Positions 45,854-60,127 of a DNA stretch of 64,000 nucleotides are shown here, in pieces. The stretch comes from Linnemannia hyalina (Eukaryota > Mortierellomycota > Mortierellomycetes > Mortierellales > Mortierellaceae), in contig JAHRHY010000005.1 in NCBI GenBank assembly GCA_019671135.1, forward strand, positions 1,736,001 to 1,800,000. The letters are read 5' to 3'. Made by a program: the position numbers and the translations under genes. The notes beneath the pieces are model-generated. The model did not search any database and had not been told where the DNA came from. It was given only the letters and a program-made list of their open reading frames with translations. The number at the start of each line of letters is the position of its first letter. The first letter of the stretch is position 1.

Positions 45854-48013
45854 CTACATGATTAGGCATTTGGCGTCTTTGCCTTTGCTTGGAATAATAG
45901 CAACGGCATTCACTTTCATCTTCTCGAGGACGGACGGTTGGGGGCGGATCGGGTGCTTGCACTTTGCAATACCAACACGTTCCTGACCAAGATCGAAAAT
46001 ACACTACAATGGAGTAAGAAAGAGAAAGTCAACGTCAGAACGATCAACGAAAAACAAATTGGAGTAAAGGAAGTCCATGCTGCCTGATACCTACATAGTT
46101 CTGCTTGATGAATACGTCTCCGAGGATCCACGCCGTCTATTGTACCAGGTATCAAAGTATCTGCGTTAGTAGCAGGTTCAATCGACCAACACCTCACTGT
46201 GGTTCAGGCATACACACAAAAGCATCGACACCACTTACAATCCTATCACTGCTGGCGATGCCGGAGAAGACGAACCCCTCCTTGCCTTCCACGTCCTCTC
46301 GCATAAGATCCTTCATAATCACATTAAACTTTGTCCCATTGAGCAAAAGCTGAAATCCTGGCAAGTTGGCGACCTCAGGAGTGTTGGGGACAATCCAGCC
46401 ATTATTATCGTCATAGTAGGAGCCGGGAATTTGGCTGTGAATCGCCTTTGCGACATCTGTAGGGAGGATCACCAGTGTCGTGCCTGGAGTTGGGTATAGC
46501 CAGATAGTTGTTAGAGGGACGGCCTCGATGAAATCTAGCGCAATGCATGACACACAAGAAAGAAGTAAGAGAAGTAATGACTTACCAGTGTCTACGATCA
46601 CGTCTGAGGTCAGCTGGAGATCCACATCTCCAAAGAAAAGTCCATCGCACTTGATCTGCCAGTACCTCTTGACAGTGACAGGACACCATATCAGTTCACC
46701 ATCGATTCTTTCCGGGTCGTAGCTTCCAAATCGATATTCTATTAGGACGAGCAATATTGGGCTGGTATATGAGTATTTGGTTGGCAATGGTGTTCAGTTG
46801 CGAATACAACAAGGAACAAGCGGCCTTACCTCCTCCACCTCCTTCAGTACTTCGTCCTAGCCAAACACTAAACGCCATCAAAAAACGATATCAGCATACA
46901 TTGTTTCAATGTAGGGTCAATGCAGGATGCAACTACAAGCGTGTGTAGTACCTGAAAATAGGCGACTGGATTAAGTTCTGTTTGATCATATTGTCCATGG
47001 GTGTCAGCGTCCCAGGCATGCTGCTGATAGAGTTAAAGCCCAAGCCCAAGATCCCGTCAATGACATCATTGCTGAACGACATGGACTGCGCTGTTGCCAA
47101 TCCAATGACCTGATCCTCAATCACCAACCCACCAAGGTTGACGCGATCCTGTCCGAGGAATCCCTTCACCGCCGAGCCATCTCCATAACTGTGCGGTGAG
47201 TTTGTGTGCAGTTGCAAGAGAAAGGAGGTAGAGAGATCGTGAACGAAAGGAGAGAAGAACGAAAAGAGCAGAAACAGGAAGAAGTGTGGTAGGAGACATT
47301 ATTAATAGTTAGTTATCGTTTCCCCCGATTGAAAGAGAGAGGAGTAACGGCGCCCAATAGTAACATTGAGCAAGGACACAAAGAAAAAAAAAAGCGTAAA
47401 GAAAGCCCCTCCTCTCCTACGTACGAGATTTGGAATTTGCCAGCGACGGGTTTGTATGTGGTCGAGTTTGCCTTGACGAACCGGCGACGACGGGTCCTGC
47501 AGGTAATATCTGCCACCCACAGGTCACTGCTTCCAGTATCGAGGTCTAGTCGGAACTTTTGCATGTTGGACCCAATCTCGACTACATTGTGTTGGAAAGG
47601 TGTGTGTCAGCACAAGAGCAACACTACCACAAAGTCTCGATGTCCTGCACTGGCTGCAACCAAGAAACTCACCCTCAGCATAGTACTGCACATCGCGAGC
47701 GACGTCTGTCAGGGCTTCATAGTAAAGTGGAGTGTTGGCAGCCGAGGTCTTTGGGTCGAGTTCTTTCAATCGACTGAGGAATCCCTTTTTTGCTTTTGGT
47801 TTTGGTTCTTCATGCTTTGCTGTGGCGTGCTTGACCGATTCTGGTGTCCTGACTGTAAAGTTGGGGTTGTATGTCAACTGAAACCTATCGAGTTTGATTG
47901 GGAGACAGAGATCAGATTAAGTCTGCATGTATTTCGTTCTCCTGAAAGACATATTCGTGGCGATGTAGCCGCTGGGGTCCTTACGAGAGAACCTTCTCCT
48001 GCTCTTCAGACAT
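45854..48013 (-). CDS. Pepsin-like aspartic protease (family A1)
   Basis: Nine exons on the minus strand: 48013-47985, 47884-47673, 47581-47425, 47188-46952, 46867-46830, 46738-46586, 46483-46239, 46136-46095, 46003-45854; 420 residues with consistent phases. Both catalytic motifs are intact: LDLDTGSSDLW and, split by an intron, VDTGTTLVIL. Other A1 landmarks are ISYGDGSAVKGFLGQD, GILGLGF, WILGDVFIKQNY and FDLGQERVGIAKC. A propeptide-like block (FQLTYNPNFTV) and a basic Lys/Pro-rich stretch precede the catalytic part. No signal peptide is found: the modelled N-terminus is MSEEQEKVLS. A missing upstream exon is the likeliest reason, but a non-secreted enzyme cannot be excluded. Exon 8 (42 nt) and exon 5 (38 nt) are small; the start codon is the weakest part of the model. 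Confidence 0.85.
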
Positions 48014-48563
48014 TCTGGGTTTGATGGCGAGTACAAGGAGTGGCGGGTATATCGATGGGAATGAAAAAAAGAAGCTGTCGTTTAGGGAAGCGAGAGAGAA
48101 AGTGAGGAAGTGGAGAAGAGGCAAAAAGAAAAGAAAGTAGAAAAGACTAAAAAATCGGACATGATCAGGAATTAAACATTTTTGACAGGGGCTTCGCGCA
48201 GGTGCGCGTGGGGGTCAAACAATTGCTGTCAGGTCATATTTCACACGACAGCGAAATAGGAGGCATCACAGTCCACATGATGGCACAACGTCCTTGACTC
48301 TCTCCTTTACCCACAATCACTAGCCACCGCTTGTCGAGAATAACTAAGGGGTGGGGGTAGAAGGGATATGCAAGCATGATCAAAGCAAGGCGCACTACAC
48401 TAAAAAAAAGGTACAAGTATGCTTCTCGATCGTGTTAAATGCATGCGTGTGTTATTGGGTGGCAAGCTCTCCTGTTATAGAAGAACTCGTAATATGATGA
48501 AAAAAAAGTGAAACGAGAAAGAAAATAGGAAAAAATGCTCTAGACTAAAGTCTTTGTTGGTGT
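48014..48563. other. Intergenic region upstream of the aspartic protease
   Basis: 550 nt. The part beside the protease is CT-rich on the minus strand, as expected of a leader; a short signal-peptide-like open frame near 48150-48070 is out of frame with the protease. The rest is the 3' flank of YTM1. Confidence 0.5.
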
Positions 48564-50295
48564 TTATGCCTCAGCACGCTCAGTCATATCCTGGACTTTG
48601 TGAATCTTCATCTGATTATCTTCACCACCCGACAAGAGAATATCGTTGCTCCAGTCAATGCTAAAGACCTTCTTGGAGGCCTTTCCGTGAGACAAGGTAT
48701 AAAGGGCACCCTTGGCACGGATATCCCACACCTTGATCAAACCATCGTAGGATCCACTTGCCAACATGTACGACGACGAAGGCGACCACGAAACAGAGGT
48801 CACCCAGTTCTGGTGTCCGCTCAGAGTCTGCTTCACAACCGACGAATCTTCCGAGCGAGGGTCCCAAAGGCGAATAACGGGGTCGGCATGACCAGAGGCC
48901 AAAAGTCCAGAATGCTGAGAGTAGTCCAGAGCGTGAACAACCTTTTCGCAGTTCTAATGGTAAAAATGAACACATATTGGGCGAGTGAGTCTGAAGTTCC
49001 AGCATTCTTTTCGTCCACGAATGAGCTTGAGTTAATTTCGTCCAACAGGTATAGTCCGTACCTTGGTAGTGATGTTGACGCTGTTCTCAATATCCCAGAC
49101 GCGAACAGAGTGGTCCCATCCACCACTGTAAAGGGTATCTGCTGATGTGGGACTGAAGGTGACTGCCGAAACGGGTCCAGTATGTGCGTTGAGAGAAGAG
49201 ATAGGTGCCTAGTAGATGTAATAACGGACAGGTTAGCAACCAACTACTCAGAACAAAACGCCAGCCTTGCCTCTTGCATCATTTGGGTCGCTTGCCTTCA
49301 AGACTCTGTCTTCCTTGACGGTTTTCCTCTTCTTGCGGGTCTCAGTGACATCCTCGATATGGTCGCTGACAGTGGGGATGATGGTGGTCCAGATCTTGAT
49401 AGTGGCATCTGTTGATCCAGAAGCAAACTTGTCTCCAGTAGCGTTCAAAGAGATGCTCTCGACTCCTCCAGTGTGTCCTCTGCACTCGTACAAAACCGAG
49501 TGGCTGTTATCGGAGTGGCTGTACTCCCATGCCAAAATAGATCTGTCCAATGCTCCCGAAAGCAAAGTGCCGTTATCGCCTAAGTTTGTGGAAGCGGTAG
49601 GGTCCTGGTTAGACGCAACGTTATGTGTGATCAATACAACTGATCTCATGTTGTTCATAGTACATGATAAAGGACCAAATGTGATTACCATCGGACGTGA
49701 GCCATTGAACGGCCTTGACGGCTCCGTTGTGTCCTGTCAAGATCTGGGTGCACTCTGCCTGCTTGTTCCAGAGACGAACGTGGTTGTCGTACGATCCAGT
49801 CAAGAATCCTCCAAGGCGGTGTGCCTGAACAGCGCTGACCCAGTCGTCGTGCTCGTACGAAGACAGAGGGGTAGGGGGGAGCATGGACTCGACGTACTCG
49901 ACCGTCAAAACGTTCTCAGTCGACATGTTCTTCTCCTCCAGGTACTCTGCCAATGAGGTCCTCAAGAACTCGCCCTCAATCAAAAAGTCAAAAGGCCTCT
50001 GCTTCTCTAGAAAGTTGTCAGGTATAAGAGGGATCAATTGTTAGTCTTTCCTGTTCGGTAAAGCGACTGTACATCATCATCGCAGACTGGGAACTTGGTC
50101 CTCCTTGGCGAGGGCCGAGGGGATGAGTGGGATAGACGCACCTCCTTCGTTCTGGAGAACAAGGTTGATAATTTGCGAGAGTCCATAGCGTCTGAGACGA
50201 GCGGGAGTCTGAATGGCGGTTTCGGGGATGGCGAACTGTCTCTGCTGAGTGATGAATTTGACCTGGACCTGAGGTCCTTCTGCGATGGCGTCCAT
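48564..50295 (-). CDS. YTM1: Ribosome biogenesis protein YTM1/WDR12
   Basis: Five exons on the minus strand (50295-50142, 50006-49689, 49579-49260, 49208-49062, 48953-48564), 442 residues. With ERB1 and NOP7 it forms the PeBoW complex needed for 60S subunit maturation in the nucleolus; the MIDAS domain of Mdn1 removes it. The N-terminus has a ubiquitin-like NLE domain (VQVKFITQQRQFAIPETA, ending RPFDFLIEGEFLRTSL), followed by seven WD blades (HDDWVSAVQAH, GSYDNHVRLWN, GHTGGVESIS, GSTDATIKIW, SGGWDHSVRVWD, GHADPVIRLWD, GSYDGLIKVWD) and a final GGEDNQMKIHKV. The donor of intron 3 reads GTTTTG, weaker than the GTAAGT-like donors elsewhere; the phase requires it. Confidence 0.95.
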
Positions 50296-50400
50296 GGTTG
50301 GTTATGTAGATTAAGAGGGTAGTTGTAGTAAGGGATGTAAAGGAATTGTCAAACAGTCGCTTGATGCCGTGTTATTGTCGAACAGTCTGTCAATAGGGTC

Positions 50401-50420
50401 AAAAAAAAAAAAAAAAAAAA
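50401..50420 (+). repeat. Poly-A tract, 20 nt
   Basis: A run of 20 A in the 193-nt gap between YTM1 and EARS2-type gene. Confidence 0.9.
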
Positions 50421-50488
50421 GAAAGTTGCTTGCATGACTGCTTTATGGGGAAAAGCCACAAAGACAACAAAATTATGCTAATTGACTT

Positions 50489-52829
<2,341 letters not shown>

Positions 52830-52958
52830 TTATTTTTTTACTTGTTCGGTTCCGAACAAAAGCAGTCATTTAGGCTTCCTAGCAGTGCCTGAAATCGTGC
52901 TGGTTCATGCTAATACACATCCAACATTTTTCCTTTGCACACACAAATACACGCACTA

Positions 52959-53658
52959 ATGCCTCGTATTCCTCTGAACGTTGCTTCTTCATTGCCTCGC
53001 ACGCTAGGAAAGCCTCCAAAGTCAATACCTTTAGACTTTAGCCCAACAGATGCTGACGCTCGTTCTCTCTTTCGAACACTCTGGCGGGTAGGGAGTCTCT
53101 CGGTGATGTATACAAACCCTGGGCGGGATGTCATTCGGCAAAAGATACGCGAAGGGTTTGAGGAGTCTCGTCGACAACCTGCGACAAGTGAGGACGATAT
53201 CAGGCAGCAATGGGAGCGAGGTATGTCGAACTTGCCAATTCGCACTGAAGAGTTACCGCCGAGAGCGACTGTTTGCTGAAATTGGCTCTACTTGCTCACC
53301 CTCTTTACCACTTAAGCGTTGAACACTCGGTATTTCTTTGAGATTGCAACGACGCGGTTTGGGGTCGAGCACTCCGTGATAAGTAACCTGACCAGAATCG
53401 CCGCAGAGAACAGCCAAGGGTATGTTATTAAAGGGGGATGGGGGATTATTATATGATAGCGAACCCTTTGATGTCACTCTGGCACTCTGGCTTCATAATC
53501 TAACCATTGTGACATATAAATCCTTTTTCTTGATATCCCATAGAACATCGCGTGTCATGAAGCCCCAGATGCGCAAACTCAAGCAAGAGACGCTGGCTGA
53601 ATACAGGAGCATCGTGCACTCCATGAATGAATCCCTTGGGTTGAGCCTTCGCTGTTGA
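52959..53658 (+). CDS. Small LYR-motif-like protein
   Basis: Three exons (52959-53220, 53317-53419, 53544-53658), 159 residues. The segment ARSLFRTLWRVGSLSVMY, followed by GRDVIRQKIREGF and a helix with IRQQWERALNTRYFFEIA, has the layout of the LYR family: a Leu-Phe-Arg in place of Leu-Tyr-Arg, a basic second helix and a conserved Phe. LYR proteins are small mitochondrial factors that pair with acyl carrier protein and assist respiratory complex or Fe-S assembly. The specific member is not recognised. A short N-terminal stretch without acidic residues (MPRIPLNVASSLPRTLGK) fits mitochondrial import. It shares its promoter with the mitochondrial glutamyl-tRNA synthetase on the other strand. Confidence 0.65.
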
Positions 53659-53796
53659 TTTAGTGGCTTGAATTAGAAGCAGTCACTCGCCTCAAAAAAA
53701 AAAAAAGAAAGAGAGCAACAAATAAACTTACACCCAGCTAAAGTATTGAATCAGTTTCTCACCCTCAGTCCGACTTTTTACTCATCAACAAACATC

Positions 53797-56113
53797 ATGG
53801 CCAAAGGAAAGGGACAAAGCAAGAAGCGCCCTGCCGTCGAAAAGAAGTACGATGGCGGAGGAAGCAGAGTGAACGCCGCAAAAACCTGGGACGACATGGA
53901 GCACGATTCCGAGGATGACTGTAAGTTCCCTACTGTTCATATTGTTTGTCACGTTATTTTCTCTACTTTGCTTTGTATAACATTACCTGACACAATGTCC
54001 CTCGACTTGGCGAACACTCACAGTCCATGATAGCCGAGGCTCCGTGCTTTTGGATCACGAGAAGGACCTTGAGCGCCGTCAACTTGATGAATACGAGGAC
54101 AGCGAGGAGGAAGTCTTTGGTCTGGAGGACGGCGAGGACGAGGAGGAGGACGAGGACGACCTGGGTGATCTCGACGACGACTTTGGAGGCACCAAAGACG
54201 AGGACGACGAATTGGATCTCGACAGTAAGTCAGCATGCTCTTACGGCTGCAGCCTGCTTTGTATTCAGAAGATTTTAGTTCTAATCCTTTTTGTTTGACG
54301 ATGTATCATTCCGATTTGAATAGAGACATCCTGGGGTAAGAGCAAGCGCAGTTACTATAATGCAGAGGAGGTCGAGTCGGACGAGGAGACTGCCAAGGCC
54401 GAGGAGGAGGAAGCCCTGAGATTGCAAAAGAAGCGTCTGGCCGACATGTCTGAGGAGGATTTCGCACCCGAGGAGGATGAGACTGCCTGGGGTGCCGCTG
54501 CTGGACGGGGTATTTTGGGCGACAAGGACGCTGATCGTGCTCTTGTCGAGGGCTTTGAGAAGGAGCTCCAGGGAATCGACCTGTTGAAGGCCAAGCAGGG
54601 AGGAGTCATTGTTGAGAAGATTGCCAAGGCAGGAATCAGCAAATTGTCCAAGCAGGAGATTCTGAAGGTGCTCCAGAACCAGAGCCCCGAGTTGCTGGAT
54701 TTGGTCGAGGAGTTCAAGGAGAAAGTCGAGATTTTGCAGGCCATCGCTGAGCTTCTGCAGTTAACCAGTGCATTGCCCAAGCCCGTTCCTGAGGACCAGC
54801 CACCCATGCCATTCCTTCGTCTGAAGTACCAGACTCTTATCAACTACCTCACCAACATCGCCTTTTACATCACTCTCAAGACTTCGCCCGACTCTGGCGC
54901 TACCGACCTCACCAACCACCCTGTTATTGACGCTCTTTACGAATTGAAGAAGTCGATCGCCAAGCTGGAGAAGATGGAGAAGAAGAAGGCTGTTAGCGAA
55001 AGCATGGAGGATCTTCTGGAGTTCTTGGAGGCTGGTGGCGAATCAGACGGCGACGAGCAGGATGAGGACGAGGAGGAGGAGGAGGAAAGACTCCGTTTGG
55101 AGCAGGAGGCAAAGGCCGCTAAGAAGGCGGCCAAGAATGCCGGTAAGAGCAAGAAGGAGAAGGCTGTCAAGGAGTCAGCCAAGTCGAAGAAGGCATTCGA
55201 GTATGATGTCGAGCTCGAGGACGAATTCGTGTCGCATAACAAAAAGTCAAAGAAGAGCGCAAAGTCAATATCGACGGACAAGAAGCGTGCTCGCTTGGAA
55301 AGTGACTACGGTGATCTGGACGAGTTGTTGGATGTCGACTTGGAGGACAAGGCACAGAAGAAGAGGTCGCTCCGTGATTATATTTCCAAGATTGACCAGA
55401 GCGCTAACAAGCGGTCCAAGATTCTTCGTGGCTCTGGTGATACCGATATTCCATACCGCGAGAAGTTCAAGGAGCGTCAGGAGCAACTCAAGAGACAGGC
55501 CGTCAAGAGTGCACCTGCTCCCGAGAACGTTGAGCTGGATGACTTGGAGTGGTCTGCCAAAGATTTGGCTGACGCCCGCCGCGTTGATGGAGATAACGAC
55601 GACGATGTCTTTAGCGGAGACGAAAACGCAGGAGCAAGAGGACGCGGCGGTAAGGGATCGGAGGCTGAAGACTTTTACCAGGAAGTTATCGATGCCAAGG
55701 AAGCCAAGAAGGCCGCCCGCAGAGCCCTTAACGAGAACCTCGAGCAAAGGTGGGTTTCCTTTTGGTATTGTCAATTCGGTATTTTGATTTCATTGCTGAG
55801 GATTGTCATAAGTGCTAACGCTTTAAATTGCCCGTTTTATGTTTATGTTTTTAATAGCACGTCATTCGAAGATACCAGCATGGACCCCAACGACAAGCGT
55901 TCGATTTCGTGGCAGATTCTCAAGAACAAGGGTCTTACGCCTCATCGCAAGAAGGAGCAGCGCAACCCAAGAGTCAAGCACAGGAACAAGTACGAGGCGG
56001 CCAAGAAGAAGATCAAGTCTGTCAAGCGGGTGTTTACCCGTCTCGAGGGAGCGTACGGAGGCGAGAAGACTGGTATCAAGACAGGTCTTGCTCGCAGTGT
56101 CAAGTTCAACTAG
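53797..56113 (+). CDS. SAS10: SAS10/UTP3, small-subunit processome protein
   Basis: Four exons (53797-53920, 54024-54224, 54324-55749, 55858-56113), 668 residues. Utp3/Sas10 is an essential nucleolar component of the SSU processome in 18S rRNA maturation. Order: basic N-terminus (MAKGKGQSKKRPAVEKKY), acidic Asp/Glu tracts in exon 2, a KTSWGKSKRSYYNAE segment, the Sas10/Utp3/C1D domain (SPELLDLVEEFKEKV, MPFLRLKYQTLINYLTNIAF), long charged low-complexity regions, and the family's C-terminal domain in the last exon (KRSISWQILKNKGLTPHRKK, NPRVKHRNKYEAAKKKIKS, GEKTGIKTGLARSVKF). The last domain is the most conserved part of the family and fixes the reading frame of exon 4. Confidence 0.95.
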
Positions 56114-56835
56114 GACTAGAAAAGATATTCACTACTACCACCCATGCATTATCATTCATAAAAACCTGCATCTTACACATCATCACGTGCGATTCTTTCC
56201 ACTCATTCCCCCCATCTCGATCTCAGGTCTCAGGGCCTCAGGGCAGACCGGCCAACCAAGGTGTCTCACCAAAACTTCCTTTTTGTGCAATATGCCAGAA
56301 CAGGCAAAAAAAACATGGCCTTTGTGTGTTTGTGGTTCTCCGCCCGACTCTTTTTTTTTCCTGTTCTTTTTTTTCTTTCTATCCCTTCTCCCTTCTCCCT
56401 TCTCCCTTCTTCCTTCTTCCTTCTTCCCTCTCCCTTCGTCCTTCGCCCTCTCCCTACTCTTCTTTCTTTTTATCATATCACCACGACGAGGAAGCAAGCC
56501 GCATACACACACTCTCTCTCTTCGACAGTTCACCTGTAAGCTCACCCTCCGATCCAGGGACACTTTTTTTTGACTCAAGTGCAAGGACTGGCTCATGGTC
56601 TGAATGACTCAAACCCGCATGGAAAAAAAAATAATATACAAAAACCAACACAGACAGAGGAGCTCGTTGACCCTTGTCTCTTTCCTTAATCGCTGGCTCT
56701 GTGTCATAATCGAATCTCTCTCGGGATCACCATTACACACTCGATCCACCCCCCTCACTCCACTTTCCTGCTACTGTCCCTGCTTCACAGCTCACATAGA
56801 CCTTCAGCTCCGGAATCTGATTCTTTAAGACCGCC
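56114..56835. other. Intergenic region upstream of DNM1 with pyrimidine repeats
   Basis: 722 nt between SAS10 and DNM1 (same strand). Contains about five direct TTCTCCC/TTCTTCC units (56385-56430) and further CT-rich sequence running to the DNM1 start. Open frames across it are repeat-derived; no gene is supported. Confidence 0.6.
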
Positions 56836-59800
56836 ATGAACGACCTTATTCCTCTCGTCAACAAGCTCCAGGATGTCTTCAACACCATCGGAAGCGACCA
56901 GATCGACTTGCCTCAGATCGTCGTCGTTGGATCCCAGTCCTCTGGAAAGTCGTCTGTCCTGGAGACCATTGTTCAAAAGGACTTTCTCCCCAGAGGCAAT
57001 GGTGTCGTCACTCGCCGCCCTCTCGTCCTCCAACTCGTCAACACTCATCTCGGATCGATGGGACATTCGTCGGTCTCGTCTGACGGTACCCCGAACGAGG
57101 CCCCCGACCGTGCAGAGTTCCTTCACTTGCCCAACAAGCAATTTTTTGACTTTGAGGAGGTCCGGAAGGAGATTGAGGCTGAAACGGCGCGTGTGGCTGG
57201 CCAGAACAAGGCCATATCCAGGACACCTATCCACCTGAAGATCTTTTCGAAGAATGTCCTCAACCTGACCCTTGTTGACTTGCCAGGAGTGACCAAGGTA
57301 CGAGAATGCCGTGTTTTCTATACTTTTCGGGGTTCCCTTTTGAGCCTTGCCCTCTCACCTTCTTGTATTCATGGACCCTTGATGAGTATGAGTGACATGG
57401 TTTGCTGACAATGTCCTCTTTTTTCTATGACCTCCTTTTAGATTCCCGTTGGTATGTCGGACATGCTGCAATCGAAACAGATTGATATTCTCTCTCTATC
57501 TTTTTTTTTGTTGTTGCTTGTGCATGGTGCTTGCCCATGAAATCTCTCTGGCTAACAGAGTGACTGACTGATGGACTGACTGTATTATCATGGACTGTTG
57601 TTTGGAAACGGAATACATAGGCGATCAACCCACCGACATCGAAAAGCAGACACGCAACCTGATTCTGGACTACATTCTCAAACCCAACAGGTAAACCTCA
57701 CACCTCTGGAGACACAGTACTTGGTACACAGCAAGGACCGGTGACAACAATATGATTCTAACCTTAAGACAACCTAATGACAATCCCTCAACCATTGTAT
57801 AGTGTCATTCTTGCCGTGTCACCAGCTAACGTCGATCTCGCCAACTCAGACAGTCTTAAACTTGCTCGTCAGGTCGATCCCGAGGCAAAGCGCACCATCG
57901 GTGTCTTGACAAAGCTGGATCTTATGGACGCAGGAACCAACTCACTCGACATTCTCTCCGGAAGAGCCTACCCTCTCAGGCTCGGATTTATCGGAGTTGT
58001 CAACAGAAGTCAGGCCGATATTCAAGTCAACAAGCCCATGGCCGATGCCTTCAAGAGCGAAACGGAGTTCTTCCAGAACCACCCAGCCTACCGCGCCATT
58101 GCCCACCGCTGCGGTACCAACTTTTTAGCCAAGACTCTGAACACGGTACGTTGGTCAACAAAAAAGTACCCTGCTCGTATGTACCCATTGCCTTGAAAGA
58201 GCGACTTGTCAATTAGTTCTGCAATTGCTCACGCGCGCTTATTATATTTGATTTTCATGGCTCTAGATTTTGATGAACCACATTCGCGACAAGCTCCCCG
58301 ATATTAAGGCCAAGCTGAACTCGTTGATCGGGCAGACTCAGCAAGAATTGACTTCCTATGGTGACCCAACCTTCACCGGCAAAGCTCACAGAGTACGTTT
58401 GGCAGAAGAATGTGCTTTCCATTTGATACAGAAAGTAGTGCTTGAAAAATATTGGTTTCTTACTTTTCTCCCTTTGAATGTAATAGGGTTCGTTGATCTT
58501 GCAACTGTTGACCAAATTCGCCAGCGACTTTGTTGCTGCCATTGACGGAACATCGGCCGAAATCTCTACAAAGGAGTTGTGCGGAGGCGCCAGGATCTAC
58601 TACATCTTCAACAACGTCTTTGGCGCTGCCTTGGACTCTGTGAACCCTTGCGAGAACTTGAGCGTTCAGGATATTCGTACTGCTATCCGTAACTCGACCG
58701 GTCCCCGCCCCTCTCTCTTTGTCCCCGAGATCGCCTTTGATCTCTTGGTCAAGCCCCAGATCAAGCTACTCGAGCCCCCAAGTTTGCGATGCGTTGAGCT
58801 CGCATATGAGGAGCTTGTCAAGATCTGCCACAACTGCGGAGGAAAGGTAATATTACAAGGAAGATTTGACTGTATTCATATCCACATTGGCCGTAGAATT
58901 TGTTGGCAACATGCTGACGATGCACATTTTCATACGTATTAGGACCTTTCGCGATTCCCCAGATTCCACGCCAAGTTGATTGAGGTTGTCTCCGATCTTC
59001 TCCGAGAGCGTTTGGGACCTACATCCGACTATGTTGAGAGCTTGATCAGCATTCAGAGATCCTACATCAACACCAATCACCCCGACTTTATTGGCGGCGG
59101 TGGCGCCATGTCTGCCCTCGAGAGAGCCTCCCAGAAGAAGAAGAAGGATGTCGACAGGACCCGGAGGTTGAGCGCCGTCAACATGGCTCTTGCAGGAAAT
59201 GGTAGCGACTCGCCTGCTAGGGAGGAGAACCCTGAGAAGCCATTGTCGAGCGCTATGGCCAACTTGAGCGTTCACCAGGCTGCCGAGCGTGCTGACCGTG
59301 AGCGTGAGCGTGAGAGACTCAACCATGTCAGCCAGCACGGAGGGCCCAACAACATCTCTACTTCATCTGTGAACGGATCTCCTCATGGACCTAATAGTGG
59401 AAGTAAGGACACTTTCATGAACTACTTCTTCGGAGGCCAGCAGCAGCGCAACGACCGCCCTATCCTTCAGGAGAGTACTCACCGGTCGGGCAACGTTCAC
59501 AATGTTGCCAAGGAGATGGTCATGCCCAAGACTGTCTTGGATGGCGAGCCACTCGTCTTTGACAAGAAGATGGACTATATGACCGATTCTGAAGAGTTCT
59601 CTGGTCTTAACGAGCGCGAGGACATGGAGACCCAGCTCATTCGTAAGTGCTATCATTCAGCTTTCAGGTTATATGTTATCGGATGATACATTCTCATAAA
59701 TACTAACATACATGCTTATCCATGTTTCATTTAGGCTCGTTGATCACATCGTACTTCAACATCACCCGTAAATCGATCCAGGACTTGGTCCCTAAGGCGG

Positions 59801-59988
59801 TTATGCATTTGCTTGTCAACTACTCTCGCGAGGCTGTCCAGAACCGTCTCGTTGCCACTCTTTACAAGGAGGAGCTGTTTAACGATCTGCTCCAGGAGGA
59901 CGATAACCTCTGTGCGGAGCGCGCAAAGTGCAAGGCGATGCTCGATGTCTTTAAGAACGCCTTTACGATCATTAATGAGGCCATGTAG
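56836..59988 (+). CDS. DNM1: Dynamin-related GTPase DNM1 (mitochondrial and peroxisomal fission)
   Basis: Eight exons (56836-57297, 57442-57451, 57621-57690, 57803-58145, 58267-58392, 58487-58846, 58943-59642, 59735-59988), 774 residues. Dnm1/Drp1 polymerises on outer membranes and constricts them. GTPase motifs: GSQSSGKSS (about residue 32), [16 protein letters not shown] (about 149), TKLD (about 217). The middle domain has [15 protein letters not shown] and [13 protein letters not shown], which match Dnm1 rather than Vps1, and [12 protein letters not shown] disordered Ser/Arg/Glu-rich insert B takes the place of a PH domain, and the GTPase effector domain ends the protein ([20 protein letters not shown]). 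Exon 2 is only 10 nt (ATTCCCGTTG) and is needed to restore IPVGDQP. Confidence 0.95.
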
Positions 59989-60127
59989 AGAGCAGGGGAC
60001 ACCTACATCCATCCTGCCTTGCCTATTTTTTTTTCTTCAATTCCTTTTGCTTGCTTGTTTTCCCTCTCCTTGTCATTCATCACATAAACATACACATAAA
60101 GTTCATTCATTCTTCAAAGCAGTACTG

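Noticed and set aside
56385..56440. Tandem TTCTCCC units as a possible structured array
   Set aside because: Imperfect, no spacers of equal length, and pyrimidine-rich leaders precede most genes in this window.
56836..59988. VPS1 instead of DNM1
   Set aside because: [25 protein letters not shown] and the Ser/Arg insert fit Dnm1/Drp1; Vps1 has IPVINRGQ-type and KIEATL-type sequences at these places.
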